Shown: positions 34,177 through 45,414 of the stretch, one piece after another
How positions within the stretch are numbered: position 1 is the stretch's first letter
Layout of the letters: the number at the start of each line of letters is the position of its first letter
Assembly: GCF_010093815.1 (NCBI RefSeq)
Contig: NW_022985555.1
Coordinates: 1-64,000 of the forward strand
Direction: 5' to 3'
DNA from: Pseudovirgaria hyperparasitica
Lineage: Eukaryota > Ascomycota > Dothideomycetes > Acrospermales > Acrospermaceae
DNA length: 64,000 bases
Notes under the pieces: generated by a model
The model's database searches: none
What the model saw: the letters and a program-made list of their open reading frames with translations, nothing else
Told to the model about the DNA's origin: nothing
Position numbers and translations under genes: made by a program

Positions 34177-37100
34177 TCACTTCTCATGGCGGTAGGTACA
34201 TTTGTCTCCTTTTCTGCACTTTCCGATTAGGAAGAAGTCGCAAGGCTTCGTGAACTTATTGGGGGGGTTTTCGGGGTCCCATTTAGGCTTCTTTCCTAGC
34301 TCTCTTCGATCCCCGTTGTCATTACGTTTTCTCTTGAAGTCATCGTATTGCTGATCATGATACTGTGGCAGCTGCTGCTGAGTCTGTATGTTCGCTGGCA
34401 TCTGCGACATGAGGGACGCCAATAATGCTTGAGGGTCATTATGTGAAGGATTGGCAAACGGGAGTCCTTGAGAGGCAGAGGAGAAAGTTGACTGGCTTGG
34501 CTGTGGCTGTGGCTGGGCTTGGGCGAACAGATTCCCTAGAAATGCATGTATGTCAGGAGCTGGGTTTGCCTGAGCGACTGGCGGTGCGAACGAACTGAGC
34601 AATTGCGACAGATGATTCGAGTTATTCTGTGCCTGAGCGGTAAGCTGTGTTACTGGCTGGATTGGTGGTTGGTAAGAGAGGTCCAGTGGCGCCGTTGTGG
34701 CTGATTGCGATGCAGTGGACTGGCTCTGGTGGCTCTTAAGAGAATCAAGTATGGCGCTGAGGTCTTGTGTGAGAGTGCCGTTGTTCAGCGGGGGCTGAGC
34801 TTGCTGAGGTTGGAAGGCAACTGCGCGGCGGAGCGTCCACTCTAATGGAACACCAAACTCGACCACAGGTATGCTATCTTCGCTTGGAAATTCGTTCGGT
34901 TCCCTAGGGGTTGGCGGAATATCCGCTGGATCATGGTAATACACCATCAAATTGTTGGCTTCGTACTGCTCTTGGGCTTCTTTATCTGGACTAACTGGAA
35001 TCTTGGTGCCGCCGCCATAAGGGATAAAATTGCTGCTTCGGATAGATTGATCAAAAACATCGAAGTCAATCGCAGAAGGAATCTTCCATTCGCGATGATT
35101 TTGCTCGGGGGCTATTTCTTCCTCTTCATCATTGTCCATCATCTCCTTATGTTTTTGTTTGAACATGCGTCCCTCTTCGTGCACACTACCAGCATTGCGG
35201 ACCATGCTTGCATCGTGACCGAAATCCTCGTCTGGGTCGTGCTCGAAGTATTTGATTGAGCAAAGCGCAGCGTCCGGCTTCCAAGTTACTCTGAGTTTGC
35301 GGCGCTCTTCCTTGCGTAGTCGCTTCGCTTTCTCCTCCGCTGTCTCCGGAGGTCGTTTGTCTTCTTGCTTGGTAGTTGGCTCTGAATCCTTTGGTTTCAA
35401 TAGATTCGCCATCGTATCAGAAAATGAAAAAGCCGGCTTTTGTGGCGCGGTAGTCGTAGGCTTTTTAGAAGTAACACTCATTGGTTGACTTTTCTTCGCA
35501 ATTGTGGATACACTCGGCTTTTTGGAAGCTGACTGGAGAACATAGGTAGGCGATGATTTGGCTACAACCTTAGGCTTCCCCATTGTGGCACTGATTGCAT
35601 AACTCGTAGCTTTTTCGACCGTTGCAGCAGAAGAAAGTTGACGCTTCTGTGCTGATTTAGCAGTACTTGCGACTGCTCCACTGGCTGTTGACATTCCGGA
35701 TCCTGACAATATTCTCTTCGCAGGTTGCCCTCCATCTCCTTCCGCTCGACGTTTGGTCGAATACGCAGCATCCACATTTATGCGCTTCAGCTGTTCTGGT
35801 TTTAATTTTGGGATGGCATCCTTCGATCCCGATGTTTGATCGGAGATAGGTGTGCTTGCTTTAACCTTCTGCTTGGACACGTTCGCGGCGTTTTCTTCAA
35901 TTGTCTTAATCTTTGCTTTCATACGGTCATCTCCCTTTCTTGCGAAAAGGGTAAGTGCTTTGGCTAGCTTTGTCTCTTCCATCATTTCAATGGACAAGGA
36001 AGTAGTGGAGGTGAGCATCTCAATGATAGTGTTACCAAGTGAGCTAGTGTAGTCCTTCTCCTTTACTCGCTCTGCCAGAAATGAATAGCAAACGAAAAGA
36101 AATGCTTTGTTCTGACCGAGAAGTCGAATCACTTCAGGGTGGCCGTTTTCTAGCGCGCTTCTCAAAGCCATCTCGAGCATTCCCCGTTGAATTTGAACGC
36201 GGTCTTTGAGTAGATCAATTTCGCCCAATCTCTTCTTTTCCTCCGCTTCCTTCACGGCATCACTATCCTTTTTCCAACGATCTTTTATAGTTCTAATCAA
36301 GTCCCAATAATCGCCTAAAGCGGTCCGAATTCGTTCCGCCTGTGCTCCGTCTCTTCGCGACAACCAGACGGCCTTGATCGTGTCGTACCGGACCGAATCA
36401 AGTGCTCCTGAGGGGCGGGTGCCCGGCAAAGGTGATGTCTCTTCGTCGTCTGACGAATCGTCATAGGATCCATCCGAACTTGAATCGCTGGCGTCACTTA
36501 ACTCTATCGGTGATCCTGTCGACTTTCGTGACAGGGCCGAGGAATGAGGTGAAATACGAACTCTGGCGTTGCTGCTCTTGGACTGCTTTGCAGGTCTTCT
36601 AGTGATCCTGTCCAACAGACTTTTATTACCAGAAGCTAGCAACTTGAGCTCTTTTCTTGACTTTCGTGGTACGTATTGCGGGATCGTAGTTCTGGTAACA
36701 TTGAGCTCCACTGGTTCGTTGCCTATGTGAACAAACTCGTCAAGGCTCACAGTACCAGTAGCCTTCTCAAGTTCTTTATCATCAATGATTAGAAACATTC
36801 CATGCACTTTAGCACGCGGAGGTTTGTCGAAATCTGTTCGCAACTGAACACCATTGACGCCTTGCCCATGAGATGATCCCGAAGAGAGCTGATAAGGCTG
36901 CACGCCGTTTATAGGCTGCTGATATGCTACAGGAGGGGTCGAGGCACTGCTGGCATATGTATTGTGTGCTTGCAAAACAGATGGGGCAATGGAACCATGC
37001 GGAGGTAACTGAGAGTAAGACGATATTGGTAGACCATAGTTGGTGTGAGCAGATCCGGAGACTAGAGATGGATCCACGGTTGGTTGCGCGAACCCACGAC

Positions 37101-37476
37101 GTGCATCGTTAGCTATTCCTTCCCGGTATGGTACAGGACTGTTGGAGAAGGATCGCCCGTAAAGAGCCTGGTTATTAAAAGCTGGATTGATAGCATTTTG
37201 GGAATAGTGTTGCTGCTGGCCCGGAGGTTGTTGATGTGGTTGTTGATGCTGCTGCTGCTGCCAAGAGTGAAGCTGGACATTGGTATGGCCATGTGCTGCA
37301 GCAGGCTGGCTATCAGGAAGGTTGTAGCTGACAGTGTATGGAGCATCGCCATAAAAATTCGTGTAGCCAGCGAGATCTTGAGTGTTGGAATATAGCTGAG
37401 GTGTGTTACTGTCACTATTGCGGCTCCCTGCTTGCTGCGTGTGGAAGTTATCGAGGTGCACGTGATTCGAAGCCAT
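34177..37476 (-). CDS. PNUTS/Ppn1-like PP1 regulatory subunit with C-terminal CCCH finger
   Basis: Probable nuclear targeting subunit of protein phosphatase 1 in the cleavage-and-polyadenylation machinery (PNUTS in animals, Ppn1 in fission yeast). A single exon of 1,099 aa starts at ATG 37476 (MASNHVHLDN). The N-terminus is Gln/His/Tyr-rich. A helical TFIIS-N/LW-like region spans about residues 390-540 (ALRSALENGHPEVIRLLGQN through EETKLAKALTLFARKGDD). A basic region is followed at about 728-731 by RVTW inside LRVTWKPDAALCSIKYFEHD, which fits the PP1 RVxF motif and the neighbouring PNUTS pattern. A Gln/Ala-rich tail ends in one CCCH finger, CDFFLIGKCRKGDKCTYRH (C-x7-C-x5-C-x3-H), six residues or fewer from the stop. 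The order helical N-domain, RVxF, CCCH is the PNUTS order. The finger is certain; the PNUTS assignment is likely. Confidence 0.75.
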   Translation of the reverse strand: MASNHVHLDNFHTQQAGSRNSDSNTPQLYSNTQDLAGYTNFYGDAPYTVSYNLPDSQPAAAHGHTNVQLHSWQQQQHQQPHQQPPGQQQHYSQNAINPAFNNQALYGRSFSNSPVPYREGIANDARRGFAQPTVDPSLVSGSAHTNYGLPISSYSQLPPHGSIAPSVLQAHNTYASSASTPPVAYQQPINGVQPYQLSSGSSHGQGVNGVQLRTDFDKPPRAKVHGMFLIIDDKELEKATGTVSLDEFVHIGNEPVELNVTRTTIPQYVPRKSRKELKLLASGNKSLLDRITRRPAKQSKSSNARVRISPHSSALSRKSTGSPIELSDASDSSSDGSYDDSSDDEETSPLPGTRPSGALDSVRYDTIKAVWLSRRDGAQAERIRTALGDYWDLIRTIKDRWKKDSDAVKEAEEKKRLGEIDLLKDRVQIQRGMLEMALRSALENGHPEVIRLLGQNKAFLFVCYSFLAERVKEKDYTSSLGNTIIEMLTSTTSLSIEMMEETKLAKALTLFARKGDDRMKAKIKTIEENAANVSKQKVKASTPISDQTSGSKDAIPKLKPEQLKRINVDAAYSTKRRAEGDGGQPAKRILSGSGMSTASGAVASTAKSAQKRQLSSAATVEKATSYAISATMGKPKVVAKSSPTYVLQSASKKPSVSTIAKKSQPMSVTSKKPTTTAPQKPAFSFSDTMANLLKPKDSEPTTKQEDKRPPETAEEKAKRLRKEERRKLRVTWKPDAALCSIKYFEHDPDEDFGHDASMVRNAGSVHEEGRMFKQKHKEMMDNDEEEEIAPEQNHREWKIPSAIDFDVFDQSIRSSNFIPYGGGTKIPVSPDKEAQEQYEANNLMVYYHDPADIPPTPREPNEFPSEDSIPVVEFGVPLEWTLRRAVAFQPQQAQPPLNNGTLTQDLSAILDSLKSHQSQSTASQSATTAPLDLSYQPPIQPVTQLTAQAQNNSNHLSQLLSSFAPPVAQANPAPDIHAFLGNLFAQAQPQPQPSQSTFSSASQGLPFANPSHNDPQALLASLMSQMPANIQTQQQLPQYHDQQYDDFKRKRNDNGDRRELGKKPKWDPENPPNKFTKPCDFFLIGKCRKGDKCTYRHEK

Positions 37477-38902
37477 GTTTGACACTTATTCAGTTAATGC
37501 GGTCCGTGTGCCCCTCTTCTATGAGATGGGAAGACCCACCACAGACTGGGCACTGTGTCTGATTGGCCAGAAGCGGGCGAGGGAGCAAGACTAGCCAGAT
37601 CCGGATATGAAAGGCTAGGTGAGACCCGACTTTGGAAGAGTGCAGGAGATCCTAGGATCTTCGTGTCGCAGTACTTGTCGGTCCACGTGCAAGCAAGATG
37701 GGCGTGAATTGCTGCTCTTGTTGACGATGTGCTGATGTTGGTGCTGATGCTGGTGCAGTGGTGAGTGACGGTGCCAGGCTTGAGTTTGGTTCCCTCTCGC
37801 AGCCTGGGCAGAGATGACTATCGTCTCAGGCCGGTCTCAAGGGGGACCTCTGCAGCGCGTTTGGCTCACTTTTCTCAGTTGGCCTGGGCTAGGCTGGCTG
37901 TCTGGCAGGACTGTGAGACGATTTGCAACATCTATTGCGTGCCGTAACAATTCCAGAATCCTTGCCTGTGCAATAAACTCCTGGTGTCTGCTTCCCAATT
38001 GCTCGCACTCGCTTCTAATCAGGATGTGTCGCTGGCCGTGTCCTTGGCCTCTACCGAGTTAAGCCCAACGTCTCTCAGCAAGTATGCAAGTCAACGAAAC
38101 ACAAGTCCCTCAACAAGACAGCTTATGAGCAATGATTGTGCTGTAGGGCCTTAATTCTGGTAAACTTTGATTCGCGATACCTTATCAGACTGAGCCTGCT
38201 TAAAGCGTCACTTGTGCGGATGAATTGGAATCGCACCCTCCGCCACCTGCAGACGATCTCAATCTCGCGCACAGGGTGTTGTGAATTATGTGCTAACGCA
38301 TGCGTCAAAGCAACTTTGATGGAGAACTTTACTGCGATGCTTTTATACGGGAAAAGAGCGAGTACAAGCGCTGTGATGGAATTCTTAGGGAATTGAGCAA
38401 TTCGAGGTTTGGTGATATGAGAGTGAAGGTGAGAGTGAGAGAGGGAGTGCAGGCGGGGGTGTATATGTCAGTGTGTGAGCGCGAGTGTGAGTGAGTATGG
38501 GTGTAATGTGAGTGTGAATGTAAGTGTGTGAGTGAGAGTGAGAGACGGGAGGTGGATGATGGGCGGATGGGCGGAGGGAAGATGAGAAGGAGAAAGAAGT
38601 TGCGGCGAGGGCGAGGGAGCAGCTTCTATGGAAGCGCACGGCTTAATTGCGGACGCGCTAAACTGACAGAAATTCGACCCGCGTGCTGCTCGCTGGAACA
38701 AACGAGGTACCTGGGTGGGTGGAGTTGGCGTCGCTGTTTTGATAGCGAGCCTCCAAACCTGTGTAAGAGGACTGCGGACTTATTTGCCCCAGGGCGAACA
38801 CCACACTTTTCTGGGTAAAATAACCGCGCTCTTCCCATATAGGTGTCGAATGCAGTAACAGATCAACCTGGCTGAGTGCAGCCCATCCACTCAATCGCAA
38901 AC
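37477..38902. promoter_or_regulatory. Divergent intergenic region between PNUTS-like gene and sly1
   Basis: About 1.4 kb between two divergent start codons. It carries a strand-skewed GA/GT-rich tract at 38413-38549 (listed separately). ORFs inside the tract are products of its low complexity. No further gene is seen. Confidence 0.45.
38413..38549 (+). repeat. Degenerate GTGAGA/GTGTGA purine-rich tract
   Basis: About 137 bp in which the plus strand is nearly all G, A and T, built from variants of GAGTGA and GTGTGA with almost no C. The complementary strand is a CA/CT tract. Such polypurine-like tracts can alter nucleosome placement or form triplex DNA; a role here is not shown. Confidence 0.7.
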
Positions 38903-41228
38903 ATGGCCTCTACATACCAAAGCCTCCGTGACAAGCAGATTGGTAAGTCTGTCCCTCTTCACAACACGCGCCATTCATTTTAACGCCTACCAGCTGCGAT
39001 AAGTAGAGTCCTAAATTTGAACCACATCTCCTCCGCTAGCGACTCTCAGAACGAATCTACCTCCAATGGCCGTGCTAAGTCAAACCCGATACTTGATGAA
39101 GATGGCGAGCCGATATGGAAAGTTCTAATATTCGATAACCTTGGACGTGATGTGATTAGCAGCGTACTCAGAGTGAACGATCTGAGAGGATATGGTGTTA
39201 CAGTGCATCTGTGAGTACGCTTAGGCCTGCGTGCTACAAACACAAGACAGCGAGGCACTTATACCTGACAGGTCTCCAGAAACATAAACACCACAAGGCA
39301 TACAATCCCGGATGTGCCCGCCGTCTATTTCGTCGAGCCTACTCCAGCAAACCTCCAGATCGTTACGTCAGATCTCGCGCGCAATCTTTACTCCCCCGCG
39401 TACCTCAACTTCCTGTCATCAATACCTCGACCTCTTCTCGAAGATTTCGCCACGCAAATCGCAACTACTGGGACTTCGGAACATCTCGCTCAGATATATG
39501 ATCAATATCTGAATTTTATAGTAACAGAACCGGATTTATTCAGCCTTGGCTTGGGCCAGGACCCATACTGGGTCTTGAATAGTGGACGTGTGGAGGATTC
39601 GGTTGTCGAGGCCACAATCGAGCGCATCGTCAGTGGCCTCTTCAGTGTAGTCGTCACTACGGGTACGTGTCTGCCGCGATAGTCCCGGCTCTGGCTAAAT
39701 AACCATAAAGGTACCATCCCAATCATACGATGTCCCAAAGAGGGAGCTGCGGAGATGATTGCTGCACGGCTAGACCGTAAGCTAAGGGACCATATATTGA
39801 ACTCGAAAGACAACCTGTTTTCTGGGTCAACTCAGAAGTCACAAGCCACTGTTGGGACACCAGCCGCCCGCCCAGTCTTAATCATCGTCGATAGGAACGT
39901 GGATCTCGTGCCTATGTTCTCACATTCGTGGACATACCAGTCTCTGATTCATGACGTTCTCAAAATGCGCCTAAATCAGATCGAAGTTGAAACGCCTGCA
40001 GACGAAAGCAAACCTGGGAAGGGACCATCGAAGCGAACATACGATTTGAACGCGAGTGATTTTTTTTGGACAAAGAACGCCGGTGTTCCGTTCCCGCAAG
40101 TTGCTGAGGATATTGATGCAGAGCTTACGCGGTACAAAGATGATGCCCACGAAATCACCCGTGGTACAGGAGCTTCCTCAATCGAAGATCTACAGAATGA
40201 TACTTCATCGTCTGCCAAACATCTGAAAGCAGCTTTGACTCTACTTCCCGAACTCCAGGAACGCAAAACTACACTTGATATGCATATGAACATTGCTACC
40301 GCTCTTCTTAAGGAGATCAAAACCCGTCAGCTAGATAATTACTATCAGCTTGAAGAGACAATCACAAAGCAAAACAAAGCCCAAATGCTCGACCTAATCA
40401 ATGACAAAGATAAGGGTACTGAGCCCAAGGATAAGTTGCGTGTCTTCATTATATGGTTTCTCAGCTACGAGCAAGACTTGGGCTCTGATGAAATGAGACG
40501 CTTTGAAACAGCATTGCGAAATGCCGGTGCTGACACTCTACCTCTAGCCTTTATCCGGAGGTCAGTCTCACACTACTTTCTCACATTGTAGTTTCATTAA
40601 CAAGTGTAGTGTGCGACAAATTACACGCGTGAATATGATGACCTCGTCTCTGGCTCCTGCCTCCCAGCCATCGGCATCCAACGAATTATTCCGCGGATTT
40701 AGCTCCATCTCCAGTAGGCTCACTGATCGTTTCAAAGATGCACAACTCGGGCAAAATTTCGAGAGTCTCATATCGGGTGTCAAGAATTTTTTACCAGCGA
40801 ATAAGGACTTGACCCTTACTAAAATCACCGAGTCTATTATGGATCCACAAAACGCTGCCTCGTCAGCCATTGCGAAGACGGAGAACTACCTATACTATGA
40901 CCCACGCAGTGCAAACGCTCGCGGAACTATGCCTCCAATGAATCAAGCAAAGAATCAGCAAGGCGGTTCTGTTGGCAGAGGGATCGACGCGAGCTTTGGA
41001 CAGAGACGCCAAGGATTCAACGAGGCCATTGTGTTCACGGTTGGCGGTGGAAGTATGGACGAGTATGGAAATCTTCAGGAATGGGCGCAACGGACAAGTG
41101 GTGGTGGTGGGAACGCCTCGACGATAGGACCTCGACGACGAGTGGCGTACGGCAGTACAGAGATAATCAACTCTGAAGACTTTCTTTCCGACGTCTTGAC
41201 ACGACTAGGTAACGAATTAGGAGCATAG
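38903..41228 (+). CDS. sly1: Sec1/Munc18-family protein Sly1 (ER-Golgi vesicle fusion)
   Basis: Cytosolic SM protein that binds the syntaxin Sed5 and promotes SNARE assembly in ER-Golgi transport. Five exons: 38903-38942, 38994-39210, 39280-39662, 39711-40560 and 40610-41228; introns are 48-69 bp. Coding length is 2,109 nt (702 aa), close to yeast Sly1 (666). SM-family pieces are clear: [20 protein letters not shown] at the N-terminus, [49 protein letters not shown], and near the end [20 protein letters not shown]. The second intron's acceptor is the distal CTCCAG rather than the nearer ACAG, since only that restores the frame through [13 protein letters not shown]. The C-terminal [19 protein letters not shown] is also typical. 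It looks complete. Confidence 0.95.
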
Positions 41229-41924
41229 ACCAAATCTTCATACAAGTAAGTAGTCGCATGTACCTTTACTGAGATGGTCGAGCAGACTCTAGGATGCATA
41301 TGTATTGATGAGTGTTTGCGTATCGTACCTTGCACATGACTAGCTAGAGGACAAACGATTTCAGAGATTGCCGGTATACACTGGCTATGCAATGCGGAAA
41401 TTGAACTGTAACCAGTTTGTCCGTATGATCGGGGAGCGATCATCCTCGTCGAAGGAACAAGCCTAGTCTTTTAGGGCAAAGTCCTTAAGAAGGCTAACGA
41501 TATAAGCTATGCAACCAGCAGTAATTACACATTGCTGGTAGAGTCATATAACATGTCGAGTTAGGACTGCCTATGTGTGGTGAGGTGATAGAAAATACAC
41601 GTTAATAAGCTCGAGTTCCAAACGCCAAGCATGCCATTCCGTTCGAAGCTCCGGTCCCGGTACTTTTGACGTGTGGTCATCCTCACACTGAATACTTTCA
41701 CTGATTGATGCACGTTAAAACACCTTTTTTCCACCCCCTCTATCATCGTCACGTCCACTCTAATCTACGCCCTACCTTTCGTTCTCAAGATCGACGTTAC
41801 TGCCGGACCCGACAGACTTGTCTCCTACAGGCCATTGCTTACGGTAGTCTGCCCATCAATACGCTCTGACCCGCGACCATCTTCCGCAACCTGTTTGCCA
41901 CTTCTACTTTCTACCAGGCGCTTG
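41229..41924. other. Intergenic region sly1 to Btz gene
   Basis: Tandem arrangement: sly1 3' UTR and the promoter/leader of the Btz-domain gene. The open frame of the next gene extends up to 41835 without a better ATG. No other feature is recognised. Confidence 0.45.
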
Positions 41925-44053
41925 ATGAAAATGGCTGCACAACGTAGGAGGAATATTGTCCAACGTCGCCGTCGGAATGAAGAGGAAGGAGACGATGAAG
42001 CGTCAGTGGTGACTGACCATAACGATGACTCGCAGAGCGAAGGATCGATCCAGAGTGATCAGGACGCGGATGCAGATGCTAGCGATTTGAGCGACACTGA
42101 AACACCCGGACCATTGAACGATTCAGAAATTCATAGGAAACCTCAGTCTCGCCAACAGCGATCTGACAACATTCGCAGCGGTCAGAATGAAATACTGACA
42201 GGGGAAAATGGTGATAAATTCTTTCCACAGTCTACCGACACGGTTGTGATGATGAATGGATTGAACTTATCCGAATCAGTTGCGAAAGACGAAGGGGTCG
42301 ATTTTGAGACACTGAATCGCAAGAGACATGCTGTTCCCACACACCCTGTCATTGTGACTAGTAAACAGGAGACACCCGCCGAAAGAAGGAGACGCGAGCA
42401 TGAGGAATATCGCAGAAAGAAGGAAGATGATCCTGCCTTCATTCCGAACAGAGGACCCTTCTTCATGCACGACCAGCGGGCCTCTGGCCCAGGAGCAAAT
42501 GGTTTTCGATCGATAGCAAGAGGTCGAGGAAGAGGGAGGGGTGGTGTGGGTGCACCTTTTGCATCACACAAGTATGAACTCAGTATGTCATTTGGCTTCA
42601 AGTACTGACAGAGTCCAGTGATGTTGCTCCACCTGACGAAACCTTAAGCGGACCTTGGGCTCACGATCTACATCAGTCTCTTCTGGATCAAGACGGCAGA
42701 GCGCAACTGTCTATAAATCCTACATATCCCTCTTTCTCGAATACTCAATCTGCAGTGCGGAAGGCTATCCCTGCACCATCCCGACCGAACCTCGCACAAT
42801 CCTTCTCTACCACCCGCGAGATAGCGAAAGCTCTTATACGTGTCTCGCTTCCTGGTATGGAAGTGCCCGTTAACTTCGCAGATGTTCCGCTCAAATTATA
42901 CGCTCGGCTCCCGAACCATCGGCCGCCTTTGCGAAGAGACAAACCAGTACGAATATCATTGCCTAACCATCCACCGCGATATATATTTCCTTCTACTGAG
43001 CGATCATTCATCTTCATTCCGCGAGCTATGCGTCCAAATCAGCAAGGATTTGGCAGAGGGCGAGGCAGAGGTATTGGATCCATGGGAGGCTTCTCGAGTC
43101 GTCGGACAAGTGTATATGCTGGCAGCGTCAACTCGCCAAGCGTGGCTATGAGCAGGAGATCTTCTCTTGCACGGGAATTCCCCCGAGACGGCATCATCTC
43201 GCCTACAGGGTCCGTCGTGTCCAGACCACCGGGTTCATCTGACATGGTCAAGCCTATCGTTCGTCTGCCACCTGGACAGACGCAGGCTTCAGCATTCGGA
43301 CATGCGACACCAATAGTGAACATACCTCCCCCATCTACATATCCCTTACCACAGCGACCCGCTTTCAGAGAGAACTCTGCAGGCCTTCCGATGTACCAGC
43401 CTCGTCCACAGAAAGCTGTGTCGATGGCCGGTATAGAGTCGCCTGTGAATGTTTTTGCGGCGCCTCTGCAGCAAGAACAACTTCCGTTTCACCAGCAAGT
43501 GCCTCCTCAATTGAACGGACAAGGTCCTCCAGACCAAACGCAACAATACCCTCCTCATACACGACAGCTTTCCTATCCAAGTCAGCCATCGACAGGGACT
43601 CCACTTTCTCACATTCCAGAACGTGCTATTCATGCACAGCCATTCCAGCCTTACCAGCAATCAGGATATCCTATGCCCAACGGATATGCGCCTGGCTATT
43701 TCTATGCTCCTTCAAATCCTCCTCAGGGCCAATATCCTACCGTAACACCAAGCGGTATGGTTCCAATGTACATGCAGGGTGGCCAGTCAGGTACATATAT
43801 GTTACCGGCAGGACCTGCGTCTGTATCTGTCCCTGTTACCAACACGACACAGTCGCAAGCTAGTATGGTGGCGCACGAGGCCAACGGGACGGTGTATTAT
43901 TATGATCCATTCAGCGTATACACTGCAACAGCTATGGAGGGCTATGCTCCTACGAGCTACGCAGTACCTGGGATTGGTGGCATGATGACACCCAGTCCTG
44001 ATGGGTATCACTACCCACAGATGCAACCAGGTGGGACAGTGTACTACGGGTAA
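41925..44053 (+). CDS. Btz/CASC3-domain protein (exon-junction-complex component candidate)
   Basis: Probable partner of eIF4A-III in the exon junction complex, acting on spliced mRNA. Exons 41925-42571 and 42619-44053 with a 47-bp phase-2 intron give 693 aa. The donor at 42572 (GTATGA) and acceptor at 42617-42618 are chosen because they alone keep the frame through NDVAPPDETLSGPWAHDL. After a basic/acidic N-terminus, the Btz (SELOR) motif is at about residues 163-185: KEDDPAFIPNRGPFFMHDQR, with the conserved D-P-A-F-x-P and F-F-x-H-D. RGRGRGRGG and a second RG cluster (FGRGRGRGIGSMGG) follow, then a Pro/Gln/Tyr-rich tail. Starts at 41925 (MKMAAQ) or 41931 (MAAQ) are both possible. Domain firm; function by homology. 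Confidence 0.82.
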
Positions 44054-45414
44054 CGAAAGCAACACGTCCCTGTGGATTGGCAATAGCAACACCGCGTTCT
44101 TGTAACATGTACATGTCGTCCGTTTAGCGAGTCTAATCTTGGCGTCTTGCTCTTTATATAACTTACCGTTTCCATGTTGAGGTCGAAGGTTCATTTTGAG
44201 GGCACTCTTTTTGCATGGAGTTGGTTTGCGGTCAGCAACAGGTCCTTCGAGAGGCACATTCATCAATGTCATACGAACGCTACGGCCGTGGTACTATGCG
44301 CGGACGCAGTACGTCTACAGAATCAAACACCTTTCATATAATCACACAGTCTTCTTTATTCTTCTGGCCCAGAAATAAAATGAAGCAATGTCCATTCATT
44401 TGCGCTCTCTGGGTTAAACTCATTCGCAATGGAGGGGCTGACAGACGGTCGATTGGGCTAGATGGAAGTGGTCTGTAGAGAATAAAGATCATAAACTTAT
44501 CAGAAGGTGCTTGAAATGCACGAAGGTTGACATTACAGACCGAGTGGAGGTCTCTGGTGAAGCAGAAGAAGTGTACAATTGGATTCTCTTGAGCAATTGC
44601 AACGTCAGTCTTCAGCACAAATGTGATCTTATGTTCAATAAGGGACGCTAATAGTGAGACCGTGCGTGTTGGGCCGCGTATTCGCTTCGCATCATGTGAT
44701 AAACTCAGTCGATTAGTTCCGTTGATTACAGTTTCGAGGATCACGGCAGGTGACGTAGCAGAGATTCAACTGTATAGTGAAAGCCATCATATACAGGATT
44801 AAGTCAACATCCTTTCTACCATCGCACGTGATTGGGGTCCGTGCTAAAGTCCTTGTGGAATGCAGGTAAAATGGTAGCCTAAACAGGTGACAAGTAGACC
44901 AATAAACAGGCGACATTGATGTCGACGAGGGGCAGTGAAATCGTGATACATAAAGTCAGCGTTGTCCTGTCCAGTGCAGTGAAAATCTAACACCACCACG
45001 GTGGTCCAGTCACGGGTTGACCAGTCACCAGTTCAGCGCAGGTTTAGTCCCCCTTGACCGGAGCTGGACGTGAATCGTTAACCGTGCTAGCTTGACAGCT
45101 CCGTAAGCTGAGCCATAGCCCCAATCCATCCAGGCTCCCCTCAACTACCACCTCCTCCACCCTGATACTTCCCAATCCACCTTGCCTCTCTTCACCTCCA
45201 CTTTCGCCTCCATATCTCCACCTCCACCTCCACCTCCCGTCGCCATCGGTCTTCATCAGACTCCGCTATCGACTCTCTACAAGAACTTCTGTCGCTCTCT
45301 GCGCTTCGAGGCTGCATCCATAGCAGTTTCGAAAGCTACACTGCAAATAAGGTCCGAAGGCTGTTGCTTCAATACGTCACCTCATCTCCCCAGCAGTGTG
45401 CATCAACTGCTATT
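44054..45414. other. Intergenic region upstream of nbr1
   Basis: About 1.36 kb with no convincing gene. A 136-codon minus-strand ORF (44334-44744) has no domain or splice support. The last 300 bp before the nbr1 ATG are pyrimidine-rich, with CCTCCA repeats around 45145-45240, as in many fungal leaders. Confidence 0.45.

Noticed and set aside
38385-38701. Overlapping His/Thr- and Ser/Pro-rich ORFs
   Set aside because: They are translations of the low-complexity GA/GT tract and have no independent support.
44334-44744. 136-codon minus-strand ORF upstream of nbr1
   Set aside because: No recognisable motif, no splice context, and the end falls in low-complexity sequence.
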